A stretch of DNA of 64,000 bases from Annona cherimola (lineage: Eukaryota; Streptophyta; Magnoliopsida; Magnoliales; Annonaceae): contig CM059971.1 of the NCBI GenBank assembly GCA_030490835.1, positions 3,294,545-3,358,544 on the forward strand, in the 5' to 3' direction. Shown here in pieces: positions 37,107 to 48,200 of the stretch. Below the pieces are notes generated by a model. It did not search any database. It saw only the letters and a list, made by a program, of their open reading frames with translations, and was not told where the DNA came from. The position numbers and the translations under genes were made by a program. Position 1 is the stretch's first letter. Every line of letters starts with the position of its first letter.

Positions 37107-38935
37107 CAAGTATAGCACAACTGCACCGTACTTATGGTACAGTTGCGTAACAAGAGCCCCGTATGGTTATATAATTGTAATCTACTTCATACATTATATT
37201 TAAAATAATGTATTCTATTACCATACTAATTGGATATGTGTATGGACCTCATCTGAGAATAGTACAAATTTTATGTAATAAAATAGTTTGATGTAAATAA
37301 CAACTTTAAAGTTATTTTTTCAAGATGTAAACCATTTGCTATAAAATTTATATATAGATAATGATTATATTGAGTTTCATTGTAATCTAATATATGGGGC
37401 CCATTGTTGGGCAAATATAATGCCGTTCTGATGCAATTGCGCTACACCGGAACATGTTTCATATATATATATATATAGAGAGAGAGAGAAAGAGAGAGAA
37501 AGAGACAGAGAAATGGTCCTATTAGCCCAGACTAAGTAAATAGGGATATTTTATATACATATATACACTTAGATATTTAAAAATCTCGAAAAAAATATAT
37601 GCACATCCAAAAATAGTGAAACTTGGTTTATATGTTAAATACACTTACATAAATAAGTGTATGAAGAAAATACAAACAAAATTATTATAAACAAGTTTTT
37701 AGAGGTGGGCTAAGCAGAACAATTATTTAGCCCGGACTAATATGATTACTCATCATATATATATATATATGAGACCTGATCCTGTGCAGTAGGGTGCAGT
37801 CCGCTGTAAAATGGACCCCACACATATTAGATTGTAATGAAACTTTATACACTCATTTATCCATATATAAATCATACTTTAGACGGTTTAGATGTTGAAA
37901 AAACCACTTTAAACTTGATATTTACATTAAACTATTTTATTACGTTGATTTTGCACCATTTTAAGATGGGGACTGCACACATGTTGGATTTTGATAAAAA
38001 TTGGTATGCTATTAAAGTGAACAATTCTAAATACAATGGGTGGGGTGGATTTTCCATTTATGATCAGGTAGGGCCCACAGTGCATGGACTGCACGGTGCA
38101 GTCGCATGCACTGGAATAAATCCCTATATATATATGTATGTATGTATGTATATAAGAACGTTTCCTATGCATTTGTCTTTATTACCATTAATGATGCATT
38201 TGGTCCAAAATGGGCCTACATGTATTTAAATGCATTCATATTTTATATAATTATTTATCAATATATAGATTTTATAGCAAATGGTATACATGTTGAAAAA
38301 CAACTTTAAAATTATTATTTACATCAAACTATTTTATTAGGTTGAATTTAAACCATTTTTAGATGGGGCTCGTACGCATATCCAATTAGGACAAAAATTA
38401 GTATGATAATAGAATACATAATTCTAAATACAATAGACAGAGCATGTTATAATTTTATGACCATGTAGGGCTCATTTCTGAAATAACTGCACCACAATTT
38501 TGATGCAGTAAAGCTGCACCTGAATATTTCTTTCTCTCTCTATATATATGAGATATATTCTTGTGAAGTAAAGCTGCACCATAATTAACGGTACATTTGG
38601 CTAAAAATAGGCTCCACGTGTACTTAAATGTATTGATATTTTATACAATCATTTATCTATATATAAATTTTATAGCAAATATTTTACTTATTAAAAAAAC
38701 TATTTTAAAATTATTATTTATATCAAACTATTTTATTCCGTCGAATTGTAACAGTTTTAGATGAGATCACCACACATATCCAATTGAGATGAAAATTAGT
38801 ATGGTAAGAGATAATTCTAAACACAATGGATAGACTAGATTATAATTTTATGTTCATATGAGACTCATTTTTAGGCAACTGTACTATAATTTTAGTGTAG
38901 TAAAGTTGCACATGAATATTTTTCTCTATATATTT
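37107..38935. repeat. Cluster of four copies of a ~350-400 bp repeat
   Basis: Copies at about 37107-37450, 37780-38130, 38140-38530 and 38545-38935 share the order: GCACC/GTGCAG-rich edge, GATGTTGAAAAAACCACTTTAAA-type word, CAAACTATTTTATTACGTTGA, AAGATGGGGAC, a box near AACAATTCTAAATACAATGG, and a closing GTGCAGTCGCATGCACTGGA-like edge. The edges are complementary to the openings (GTGCAGTAGGGTGCAGT against GTGCATGGACTGCAC), so this is probably another MITE family. They are absent from block C1, so they inserted into C2 or amplified there. The frame 37837-38229 is inside one copy and is not a gene. Confidence 0.6.
37505..37750. mobile_element. Foldback element, second family, shortened copy
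   Basis: ATTAGCCCAGACTAAG on the left and TTAGCCCGGACTAAT on the right form inverted ends, with AGTGAAACTTGGTTTATATG and TACACTTACATAAATAAGTG inside. It is about half the length of its relatives, so one arm is mostly deleted. Confidence 0.5.
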
Positions 38936-39505
38936 GTTCCACTTTCTTGTAGCATTATTATTAAGAGTATTATGCATTTGCCACCTAATTTGTTTATCTT
39001 AAGTTTAGTCGAGTGCTGAATTTTAGCAGTTTTTGACCTCTTGATTCACTAGCTACAACAAAATGTACTCTGGGCATCTATCAAAATTGTCTACTACAAA
39101 AATTTTAGCTTTCAGCAACTAATATAAAAAGCAAAATTTAGTTGTTAATAGTCGGTTGCATATTTCCTATGATAGTTACTAAGAAGAAATTTGGTTGAGA
39201 ATACTTCATTATTGTTTCACTAGACAGTCAAACTTTGTAGTAGTTGTAAAATATTAACATAAGAAAAGAAAATTTTTCTCATCATAAGTAAGAAAAAATT
39301 CATTGCTCTTAAAATTTTTAATCATAAGAAATTTTTTCTTTACACATACATTTTTGTTGCCTGAAACTAACTCTCTTGGAGTGGTGGTTGATGTCGATGG
39401 AACATCATATGAAAAGGTGCTTATATACAACATCTTGACGCCACTTTAGGTTTCAGATAAACTTATAATTATGGGTGGTTGGCGTTTGGCTGGGCCTACC
39501 AGACT

Positions 39506-39615
39506 CCAGAAAGTAAAGGTTGCGGAAGAAGGGAAACGTTGACTAGATCTAGAGCAGCAGACGAAACAGAAAGAAGCCTTTTTCCCCTCTCTCTCACCGA
39601 TCATCGCTTGCGACC
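39506..39615 (+). promoter_or_regulatory. Presumed 5' leader of the immune receptor
   Basis: Only these ~110 bp separate the end of the duplicated P450-derived DNA from the receptor ATG. The segment is GC-richer, with a CT-rich stretch just before the start codon (CCCCTCTCTCTCACC), as usual for plant leaders. A TATATA lies at 39424-39429 within the duplicated P450 DNA. I cannot locate the true transcription start. Confidence 0.35.
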
Positions 39616-39930
39616 ATGGCTGAGAGTCTGGTATCGATTGCTGTGGAGAAGCTCACCCAAGTCCTCGGACAGCAGCTCTCACTGTTCGCAGGCGCCACCG
39701 GTGAGCTTGAAAAGCTCAAACGCACCTTCGAATCTATCCAAGCCCTTCTTGCTGATGCTGAGACTAAGCAAACTGCAAATGAAAGCGTGAATCATAAAAG
39801 CGTGAATCTGTGGCTGTCGACGCTCCGCGCCGTCGCATACGACATCGACGATTTGCTAGATGATTGGGTGGTATCCGGCCTTGAAGGACAAGACGAAGCA
39901 GAGCGTGATGATGATGATGCCAGAAACAAG
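39616..39930 (+). CDS. CC-NBS-LRR immune receptor, exon 1 (coiled-coil domain)
   Basis: ATG in ACCATGGCTG starts a 105-codon exon encoding an N-terminal Rx-type coiled coil. MAESLVSIAVEKLTQVLG is followed by ELEKLKRTFESIQALLADAE and the conserved AYDIDDLLDDW (EDVID-like motif, residues 74-84). In CNL receptors this domain mediates signalling and partner contact. The exon can end at AAG|GTACAT (39930/39931) in phase 0. Joined to the acceptor at 45258 it gives ...ARNK|VRDCLLSPYTG in frame, which is the normal continuity of this family. Without splicing the frame runs 19 more codons to TAG at 39985. Alternatively this is a separate, truncated paralog; the exact phase match favours one spliced gene. 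Confidence 0.75.
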
Positions 39931-39984
39931 GTACATGCTTGCTTCCTTTCGCCTTACACCCCTTTGGATGATGTAACCTCCTGT

Positions 39985-40131
39985 TAGTTAAGCAAATAGA
40001 CTCAGCTTAGTCCATCTCAAAAACTTAGTTCACCTTCAAAAACTCATTTAAAACATGTATCTTTTATTTTTTTCTTCATATACTTGTTTACGTAAGTATA
40101 TTTAATATATAAACTAAGTTTTACCATGTTT

Positions 40132-40182
<51 letters not shown>

Positions 40183-40370
40183 AATTTTTTTATAAATGTT
40201 AAAAAATCTCAAAAATTATGTACACATATCCGAAAATAATGAAACTTAGGTTATATATTAAATACGCTTAGATGAACAAGTATATGAAAAAAAAGTAAAA
40301 AAAATAGGTATTTTAAACGAGTTTTTTGATATAAGCTAAGTGAGTCATTTATTTAGCCCGATCACTTCTC
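39985..40370. mobile_element. Foldback element, second family, with (TA)n loop
   Basis: Inverted ends TTAAGCAAATAGACTCAGCTTAG and CTAAGTGAGTCATTTATTTAGCCC continue inward as TCTCAAAAACTTAG and its complement, then TAATATATAAACTAAGTTTTAC and its complement. The loop holds a (TA)23 tract (40134-40180). The insertion lies immediately after, and terminates, the coding-derived stretch of the intron. No clean target duplication was found. Confidence 0.65.
40134..40180. repeat. (TA)n microsatellite
   Basis: About 23 uninterrupted TA units, at the symmetry centre of the foldback element. Confidence 0.95.
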
Positions 40371-40437
40371 TTTTGTAACGTGGGCATTCCGGGATTCTAT
40401 AATGTGGGCATTATGGAGGAAACTCTAGACTTATTTA

Positions 40438-40520
40438 ATCATGTGTATTTGGAAAGTGATAAAACTTCTGAATAAAAAACTTTTAGTATAGAAAGTTTTT
40501 AATAAAAGAAAATAATATAA
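40438..40520 (-). mobile_element. Tourist-like MITE fragment
   Basis: ATGTGTATTTGGAAAGTGAT and AAAACTTCTGAATAAAAAAC are the reverse complement of the family's right end (compare 2745-2770). The remainder of the element is absent. Confidence 0.45.
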
Positions 40521-40554
40521 TATAATAGAAATCTTTTTAGACTGTGTTTTGGAC

Positions 40555-40885
40555 TGGTCCAAAAACATAAGTTTTTTTATTTTCTTAAAATTTTTCATAA
40601 ACATGTTAATCTAGTTGTATTTAGTCTATAAATTAAGTTTTACCATTTTTGGATATGCGTATATATATTTTTTGGATTTTTAAAAATATGGGTATTTAAG
40701 TCATTTTAAATTATTTAATATGACTTAAATACCCCTTTTAAAAAATCTAAAATAAATATATACATATGTTTAAATTTGGTAAAAATTTGATTTATAGATT
40801 AAATACAAGGCAATTAACATGTTTATAAAATAAATTTCAAAAAAACGAAAAAATATTTTTTTTGGACAAGATCATTTTGCTTTTT
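40555..40885. mobile_element. Foldback element in receptor intron
   Basis: TTTGGACTGGTCC on the left and TTGGACAAGATCA on the right lead into complementary arms (AACATGTTAATCTAGTTG against CAATTAACATGTTT). The central palindrome is GGGTATTTAAGTCATTTTAAATTATTTAATATGACTTAAATACCC-like, read as two short halves. The arms resemble both foldback families here, so it may be intermediate. A related broken copy is at 41440-41640. Confidence 0.55.
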
Positions 40886-40889
40886 CCTA

Positions 40890-43800
40890 CAGCCGTATCT
40901 ATGCCAAAAAATGTCGCCTTCGACAGTTGGTTTGAATCTTCTCAACGCTAATATTTTTTGACTTGCATATCATACGTTGATAATAATGATGAAAATTTTT
41001 CATATATTATAAATAAAATTTTATTTAATCATATATCGATAAATAAATTTTTTAATAAACATATTTTTTTAATCATATGTTGTTAATATTGATAATAATA
41101 AAATTTTATTTATCATTGTTGATAATGAAAGTGATTTTTTTGTTATAAGTTGATAAATTAGCCTATATCTAATATTATTCTTATATTAAAAGTTGTTTAT
41201 ATATTGATATCGAAATATTATTTTATAAACAGAAATGATTATATGGAAACAAATTACCTCTGTTTGTCTAGCCTTTTTTTTAATATATACAAAACATATA
41301 ATTTTTTTATAGTACGTAAAAAGCGAGTACTATTAAACCTGTGAGTTATGTATGGGGTTGATATTAATGCCAAGCATAAGAAGAGGCGAAATGTTTCAAT
41401 GTCTTCATTTAACCATTTTCGTGATGTGTATGTTTTTTTTTTTTTTTAAAAAAACAAGGTTTTTGTAGCCATTTTTAAATGACTTAAATACCCTTATTTC
41501 TAAAAAATAAAAAATATTATAGATTTCTAAAAATAGTAAAACTTAATATATACTTTAAATACGGCTAGATTAATGGTTTTATAAAAAGATTTTCACAAAA
41601 AAACTTCAAAAAAAAAAAGTGGGTTTTATGCATTGAAACATTCCTCGAAGAAGAGACCATGCCAAATTTTTTTTGTTCCGTAGTATCAACGCGTGTCTTT
41701 TTTGGAAGTTTGATTTTTATTAATGTCCTCTGTTTTTATTATAACTTCGGCGTTTAGCTTTTATAGGAGTTTAGTTTTGTACAAACTTCTTAGTCCATAG
41801 TTGAAATCCTACACTAGATTCGCTAGTTAATATATCATAATTGGTAACCAACCTATTTGCTTTTGTATTTTTTTATTTGTGAGGATTAATATGGTTTATG
41901 AAACTAATATGGAAAAGTTTGAGTAACTAATATGGAAAAGTATGATCAATGGTTCATATTCAGTGTGCTTCAATTTCTAAGACTTCCCTCATAAGTTGAC
42001 TATATAACAATTTGTTCGCACCTTAATTGGATCCATGCATACATGAGCTTAAGTATTGATTAATTCCATATCTTTGTTGTAGAACAACCTAACTAATTAA
42101 CCAACAAAGGTCATGTTTTGTGGTTGTGAAATTCTGAATGATTATTTTTTTATTAATTCATATCAATTATTTATTTTGATTGGTTCGATAAATAATAATA
42201 TAAATAATGAAACTATATAGAGTAAGCCTTTGTGGTTTACTGGAATAAGAAAAATAAATTCATAACATCATATTTTAAAGTTAATTCTTATATATTTAAT
42301 TGTTGATGAATTAAATTAAAAATATATATTTTGATTTAAATTTAATTCTGAGTGAATTATAAAATTGTACAAATTTAATTCTTAGTAAATTGAATACACA
42401 TTGGAGTTATCGACACTGATAATCAAAAATAACTTCAATAAAGTACAACTAAAGTTCTATTACACGACAAGAAGTTAGTGTTTAGGCTGGAGATTCAGAG
42501 GCAATTGTAGAAGTGGACTCATGGTAATTTAATTAGTACTTTATAAATGCAGGTAGCTTTCCCACAACCTTACCCATTAATTGGCTGACCATAGTAGCTA
42601 TGTGTAGATTTTAATTGTTCTTAAAATTGGAAAAGTAAATTCATATGTTAGGTGAATGGATTAATAATGCTCAAATGTTTGGAGTAAAAGAGTTAATTAT
42701 ATGATGCATATATTTTTGATAGTAGTCATATTTTTGTTATTGTTTTTTCTTCTAAATAAACTTGGTTTGTCAAAAGACAATACTGCGTCCTTATTTGTTA
42801 ATTGGTGTAGCGTAGACGTTCGGTTGGAAACCCTGATAGACTTACCATTGCAAAGAGAATAGGCTTATAAGACAAATACACACTCCCCATATTGAGGTGA
42901 ATTTATAGTCTTATTTAATTTATATTTAAATTTTGCTTCAGCTGTATCAGAGCAAGAAAATGTCTTCCTTGTCGGTTGGTTTGAATATTCTCAACGTTAC
43001 CAACTGAGCCGTGCTCAGTTGGTGGCCACAGCGGTAATAGGGCATTTGCGGAGCGTGGTCGGGGGTTCGAATCCCACGTTGGGATTTCGGCCCGGAAAAT
43101 GTTGTGGGAGCTGTGGTCTCCCTTTGGCTTGGTGGAAGCTGTGTCTTCTTAATTCTTTGGTGGAGCTGTGTCTCCAAATTTTTTTGGGGGAGTTATGTAT
43201 CTCCGTATTTGTAAGAATGTCTCAGAATTTCAATGTAATATGTGTTGAGATGTATGTAAATATAATCATCAAAAAAAAAAAAAAAATTCTCAACGTTAAT
43301 ATTGTTCTGATTCGCGTGTCATATGTTGATAATAATGACGAAAAATTTTCATATATTGTAAATAAAATTTTATTTAATCAAAAGTTGATAATAAATTTGT
43401 TAGTCATGGGTTGATAATAATAAAATTTTATTTATCAAATGTCGATGATAGAAATAAATTTTTTGTGATAAATTGATAATTATTAGTCTAGATCCAATAT
43501 TATACTTATATTAGACTTAGTTTATAAATAGAAATAATTATATGGAAACAAATTACCTCTGTTTATCTAGCCAATTTTTTTTTACAAAGTATATTGTTTT
43601 TTATAGTAGGAAAAAACCGAGTCGAATTAAATCTGGGAGTTATATATGTGACCTAGCAATTTGATATTGATATTAATATCATGTGTAAGCAGAGACTATA
43701 CAACATTTTTTTAATGTCTTTTTGGGAGTTCGTTGTTGATTGATTTAATATGAGATTTTATAGGAGTTTGATTTTGTTGTTCAAACTTCTTGCTCCATAG

Positions 43801-45240
43801 TTGAAATGTTTCAATTTGGATTTTTTCTACTTTAAATTCGCTAGTTAATATATTGTATTTGGTAACCAATTTATTTATTTTTAGTATTTTTTAATCAAAC
43901 TTGCTTTTATGAAACCCTTCTTCTATGTAACCTTTTATATCTTTAAAAATCTTGTTGATGAAAAATTTATTTTATCAATTATATTTATCATCATGTATAT
44001 TATTGTAGAAACTCTATCATTTGTTAGTATTAAAATATATGAACTACGTTAAATGTGTAAAATCAATATAATAAAATAATTTTTTAATAGTATTTTCAAC
44101 TTTTAAACCATCTAAAACATTATTATTATGTGGATAAATGATTTTATATAGTATTATTACATTTTAATATATATATGAATGAATCTAAATATTTTTTCTA
44201 ATTTATAATTTACGCATAAATATATTCATTTTTTGAGCAAACAATGGCCCATGTACATATTTATTTGAATGAAACTTGATTTTTATATAAATAAATGGAA
44301 TTAAATACAATAAATAGATTAAATTTTAAATCAATAAGCAACACCTTAAAAATTAAAGGGTTTAATGTTTTTTTTAATTTGATACAAAATTATGATAGAA
44401 AAGTATTATCAATGGTTCCTTTTTATCGTGCTTCAATTTTTGAGTCTTTTCTCATAAGTTGACCATATAAAATTTATTTATATCATAATTGGATCTATGC
44501 ATATATAGGTTGGCTTAAGTATTAGTTAATTCAATATCTTTGTTGTGGAATAAGCTAACTAGCCAACGAATATTTGTGTTTTGCGGTTCCGAAATTCTGC
44601 ATGATTATTTTTTATTGGTTCATAGATTATTATTTATTTTGATTAGGTCAAATAAGTAATAACGTAAACAATGAAATCACATAGATGAAGCCTTGTGGTT
44701 TAATGGAATAAGAAAAATAAATTCATAACATTATATTTTAAAGTTGATTTAAAATATATTTTTTGGTATAAATTTAATTCTAAGGGAATTATAAAATTGT
44801 TTAATTTAATTTTTTAGTAAATTAAATATATATAGGAGTTGTCGACATTAATAATAAAAAATAATTTCGACAAAATGCAATTAAAGTTCTATTATATGAC
44901 CAATATTAATGTCGAAGGTAAAAGTTCAAAGACAAATTTCTAAAACTGATTCGTGATTATTTAATTAGGATTTTCTAAATGCAAGGAGAGCTTTCCATTA
45001 CCTCACTTCTTAACTGGCTATCTAAAGAATCTATATGCGGAATTTAATTGCTCTTAAATTTTTTTTTTTTAAAAAAAATTCTTACGTTAGGTGAATGAAC
45101 CGATAGCACTCATATATTGAGTAAAAGAATTAATACATAATATATATTTTTGGTAGCGCTCATATTTTTTATGATTATTTTTACATGTCGAAATAAACTT
45201 GGTTGGTCAGATGAGGATGCCACATACCTGTTTATTAATT
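40890..45240. repeat. Direct duplication of ~2 kb inside the receptor intron
   Basis: Unit 1 (about 40890-42840) and unit 2 (about 42941-45240) are co-linear. Matching landmarks: CAGTTGGTTTGAAT (40928) and CGGTTGGTTTGAAT (42973), TGTTGATAATAATGA words, GAATTAAATCTGGGAGTTAT against TATTAAACCTGTGAGTTATG, TTGGATCTATGCATA against TTGGATCCATGCATA, and AAATAAACTTGGTTTGTCA against AAATAAACTTGGTTGGTCA. Unit 2 carries the SINE, unit 1 does not. The acceptor of exon 2 lies just past the end of unit 2. Confidence 0.8.
43000..43285 (+). mobile_element. tRNA-derived SINE, copy C, 286 bp, 13-bp TSD
   Basis: Flanked by a perfect 13-bp duplication ATTCTCAACGTTA (42987-42999 and 43286-43298). It opens CCAACTGAGC-CGT-GCTCAGTTGG, a 10-bp hairpin whose 3' arm is a canonical tRNA box A. 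Box B GGTTCGAATCCC lies near 43067. The body has stem-loops GGGAG/CTCCC, GGAAG/CTTCT, GGAG/CTCC and GGAG/CTCC. It ends with GTGTTGAGATGTATGTAAA and a 16-base A tail. The reading frames over it (42947-43177 minus, 43019-43414 plus) are accidental. Confidence 0.92.
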
Positions 45241-45258
45241 GATGGTGAAAATAAGCAG

Positions 45259-48200
45259 GTACGTGATTGCTTGCTTTCACCTTACACCGGTTTGGATCAT
45301 GTAGCGTCCCGTTATAAGATTGCGCTACGCATATCAGAAATTAGGGAGAGGTTGGATCAGATTGACAGGGAGAAAAACCAGTACAGTTTCAGGAGCAGTT
45401 CAGGTGATGAGCAGGGGCAACGTGTAAGCAGTAGGCCTCGCGCAGGTTCGCAGATTGAAGTAAAGATGATTGGCAGAGACCAGGACAAGGTTGCAATCAT
45501 AAACGAGCTGGTAAGCGGAAGTAGTGATGAGGATGGGCAGGTTCGTGTGACTGCTATTGTTGGCATCGGGGGGCAGGGCAAAACCACTCTTGCCAGGGAA
45601 ATCTACAATGACAAGAGGTTGCAGGTGCCTTTTGATTTGATTTCATGGGCTTGTGTAACTGAAATTTTTGATGCGACCAAGGTCATCAAAGCAATTTTGG
45701 AGGATCTAAAGGTAAAGCCTATTGCCCATGAACTAAGCCCATTGCAAAAACAGCTCTGTGACAAACTAGACGGGAAACGCTTTTTGGTTGTTCTGGATGA
45801 TGTCTGGAATGAGGAAGAAGAAAAGTGGAATCCAGTAAGGGCTTGTTTAACAAGTGGAGTTGCTGGAAGTAGAATCTTAGTTACAACACGGAAACGGGAA
45901 GTAGCAACCGCCGTGGGTGCTGTCTGCATCCGTGAGTTGAAATGCTTGTCAGAAGATGATTCTTGGAGCTTGTTTAGTGACAAAGCTTTCGCTGGGAGAA
46001 ATGATAAAGACCGTTCTGATTTACAAGATATAGGAAGAAAAATTGTCAGCAAGTGCAAAGGAGTGCCCCTTTCAATCAAGGTCATGGGAAGTGCCATGAA
46101 TGGCATGACGTCAGCAGAAGATTGGCAAAACACTTTGGACAGTCCAATGTGGTCACTACAAGCCGCCAAAAAGGAAATTTTTCCTGCATTGTGGCTCAGC
46201 TATTATAATCTTCCATCGGCTTGGAAACAATGTTTTGCATATTGTTCTATATACAAAAAGGATGAAAAGATGGCTAAGGATCAGTTGGTTAAATTGTGGG
46301 TTGCACAGGGTTTTGTTCATGCAGACGGAAACAGAAAAGTGGAAGACATTGCTGCAGAATATTTTGATGGTTTAGTGGCGCGGTCTATGTTCCAAAAAGC
46401 CGAAAGGGTTGGAATTTGGTGGGTTGGAAGTTGGTGTACAATGCACGACCTTCTTCATGATCTAGCAGAACTCATCACAAAGGATGAAACTTACGTCTGT
46501 GTGGGCGACAAGTCAAACCAATGTCCTGCTACTGTTCGTCACGCATCTTTACTTTTAAGTGAAAATAACCCCAACACCAATTTCATTTCTTCTGGTGGAG
46601 CAAAAACATTGCGAACACTTTTCCTACGTACTGTTGGTAGAACTGATACAAGCCGTGATAATTTGTTTCGGCAAGCAAGATTTCTTAGGGCATTGGTTTT
46701 TAGACGTTCACAAATTAAGAAATTGCCGAGAACTATTCGCAAACTAAAGCATTTGAGATATTTGGATTTGTCTTCCTCTCAGATAATTGAGTTGCCGAAT
46801 ATCATCAGCAAAATGAAGCACTTGAAATATTTGGACTTGAATGATTCAAGATTGCGAGAGCTGCCAAATGTCTTCGGAAAATTGAAGCAATTGGCATATT
46901 TGGACTTATCTGGTTCAAAAATGGTTGAGTTGCCAGAATCAGTTTGTTATCTCCGCAATTTGCATACTTTGAAACTCAATAGTTGTTCTAAACTGAAAAA
47001 ATTACCAAGAGGTATGGGTGGAATGGTTGGATTGAGACATCTTGAAATCGAGAGTACCGGTAGCCTTGAGTATCTACCGGAAGGGATAGGCAAAATAACT
47101 TCCCTCGAAACATTAAGTAAATTCATTGTGGGAGGTGAAGGGGGATGTGAGGTTAATGAACTGCAGCAACTCAATTGTCTCCAAGGTAGTTTAATAGTAC
47201 AAAACCTAGAGAAGGTGTCGAGTAGACAAGAAGCCAGTAAAGCAGAATTATGGAAGAAGCCAAACCTTCGGAGATTGGTTCTGGAAATGTCATCATACAG
47301 ACTTGAAGAGGCAGTGACGTCAGGAAGAGATGATGCAGAGATAGAGAGGATGGATGGTGTACTTCAAGGCCTACGTCCTCATGAGAATCTCGAAGAATTG
47401 GAACTAGTTTGCAATAGGCGCAGTTCAAAGTTTCCGAGTTGGTTGGAGGATTTGTCTTTCACAAAGTTAACCAAGTTGGAAATACAAGGTTTTGTTATTC
47501 GGTGTGAACAGAATAATCTGCCTGGGCTGGGAAAGTTACCTGCACTCAAATATCTCAGTTTGGTAGATATTGATTTGAAAAAGGTGGGTCATGAGTTGTA
47601 CTGTGGGAATAATAGCACTGATGTTTTTGCAGGAGGAATAAAATCAGTATTTCCAGAGCTGGAACAACTAATTTTCAAGGACATGCGTGAATTAGAGGAG
47701 TGGGAGTTGATGTCAGAACCAAATCGAGATATAATAATTATGCCACGTCTTTCTATCTTGAAGCTTGAAAATTGTCCGAAATTGATAGGGTTGCCTAATC
47801 ACCTTGCCAATGCTCCTCTAACAAATCTAGAGATATCTGGCTGCCATAGACTTAAACGGACAGAGTGCTCATCTTCTTTTTCGCTCCTTGAAAAAATCAA
47901 TTTACACAGCAGCAGTGAATTTTTCTCAAGTGGTCTGCCGCATCTTCCAAAACTTAAGGAACTTCTCGTTCAAGAAATCGAAACTCTCCCAAATGAAGGA
48001 TGGGAGCGCTTATTGGTTTTACGACAGCTTGTAATTAACCATTGTGTTGAATTGAAGTCTCTACCTGATGGGTTAACACAACTTGAGTCGCTAGAGAATC
48101 TTATAATTCATGAATGCTGCAAAATTGAGTCATTGCCTGAGAGATTGGGACAACTCAAGAAACTTCAGTCTCTCGAGCTTAATGGTTTACAATTATTGAC

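Larger units (their letters stand above)
34390..39505. repeat. Segmental duplication copy C2
   Basis: Second copy of the P450 block, in the same orientation as C1. It ends at GGGCCTACCAGA near 39505, about 110 bp before the immune receptor start codon. Relative to C1 it lacks the K-helix exon and everything after 31560. Confidence 0.85.
39931..45258 (+). other. 5.3-kb intron of the immune receptor
   Basis: It begins GTACAT and ends AAGCAG, with no open frame of note. It is packed with repeats: a coding-derived 55-57 bp stretch (39931-39985), a foldback element, a MITE scrap, another foldback, a ~2-kb direct duplication and a SINE. The first 57 bp are about 81% identical (46 of 57 by hand count) to the first 57 bp of exon 2. 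Confidence 0.7.

Noticed and set aside
43050..43080. Box A and box B suggesting a tRNA gene
   Set aside because: No acceptor or anticodon arms fold; the 13-bp TSD and A tail show a SINE.
45603..46169. 188-codon minus-strand frame
   Set aside because: Antisense shadow of the NB-ARC coding sequence.
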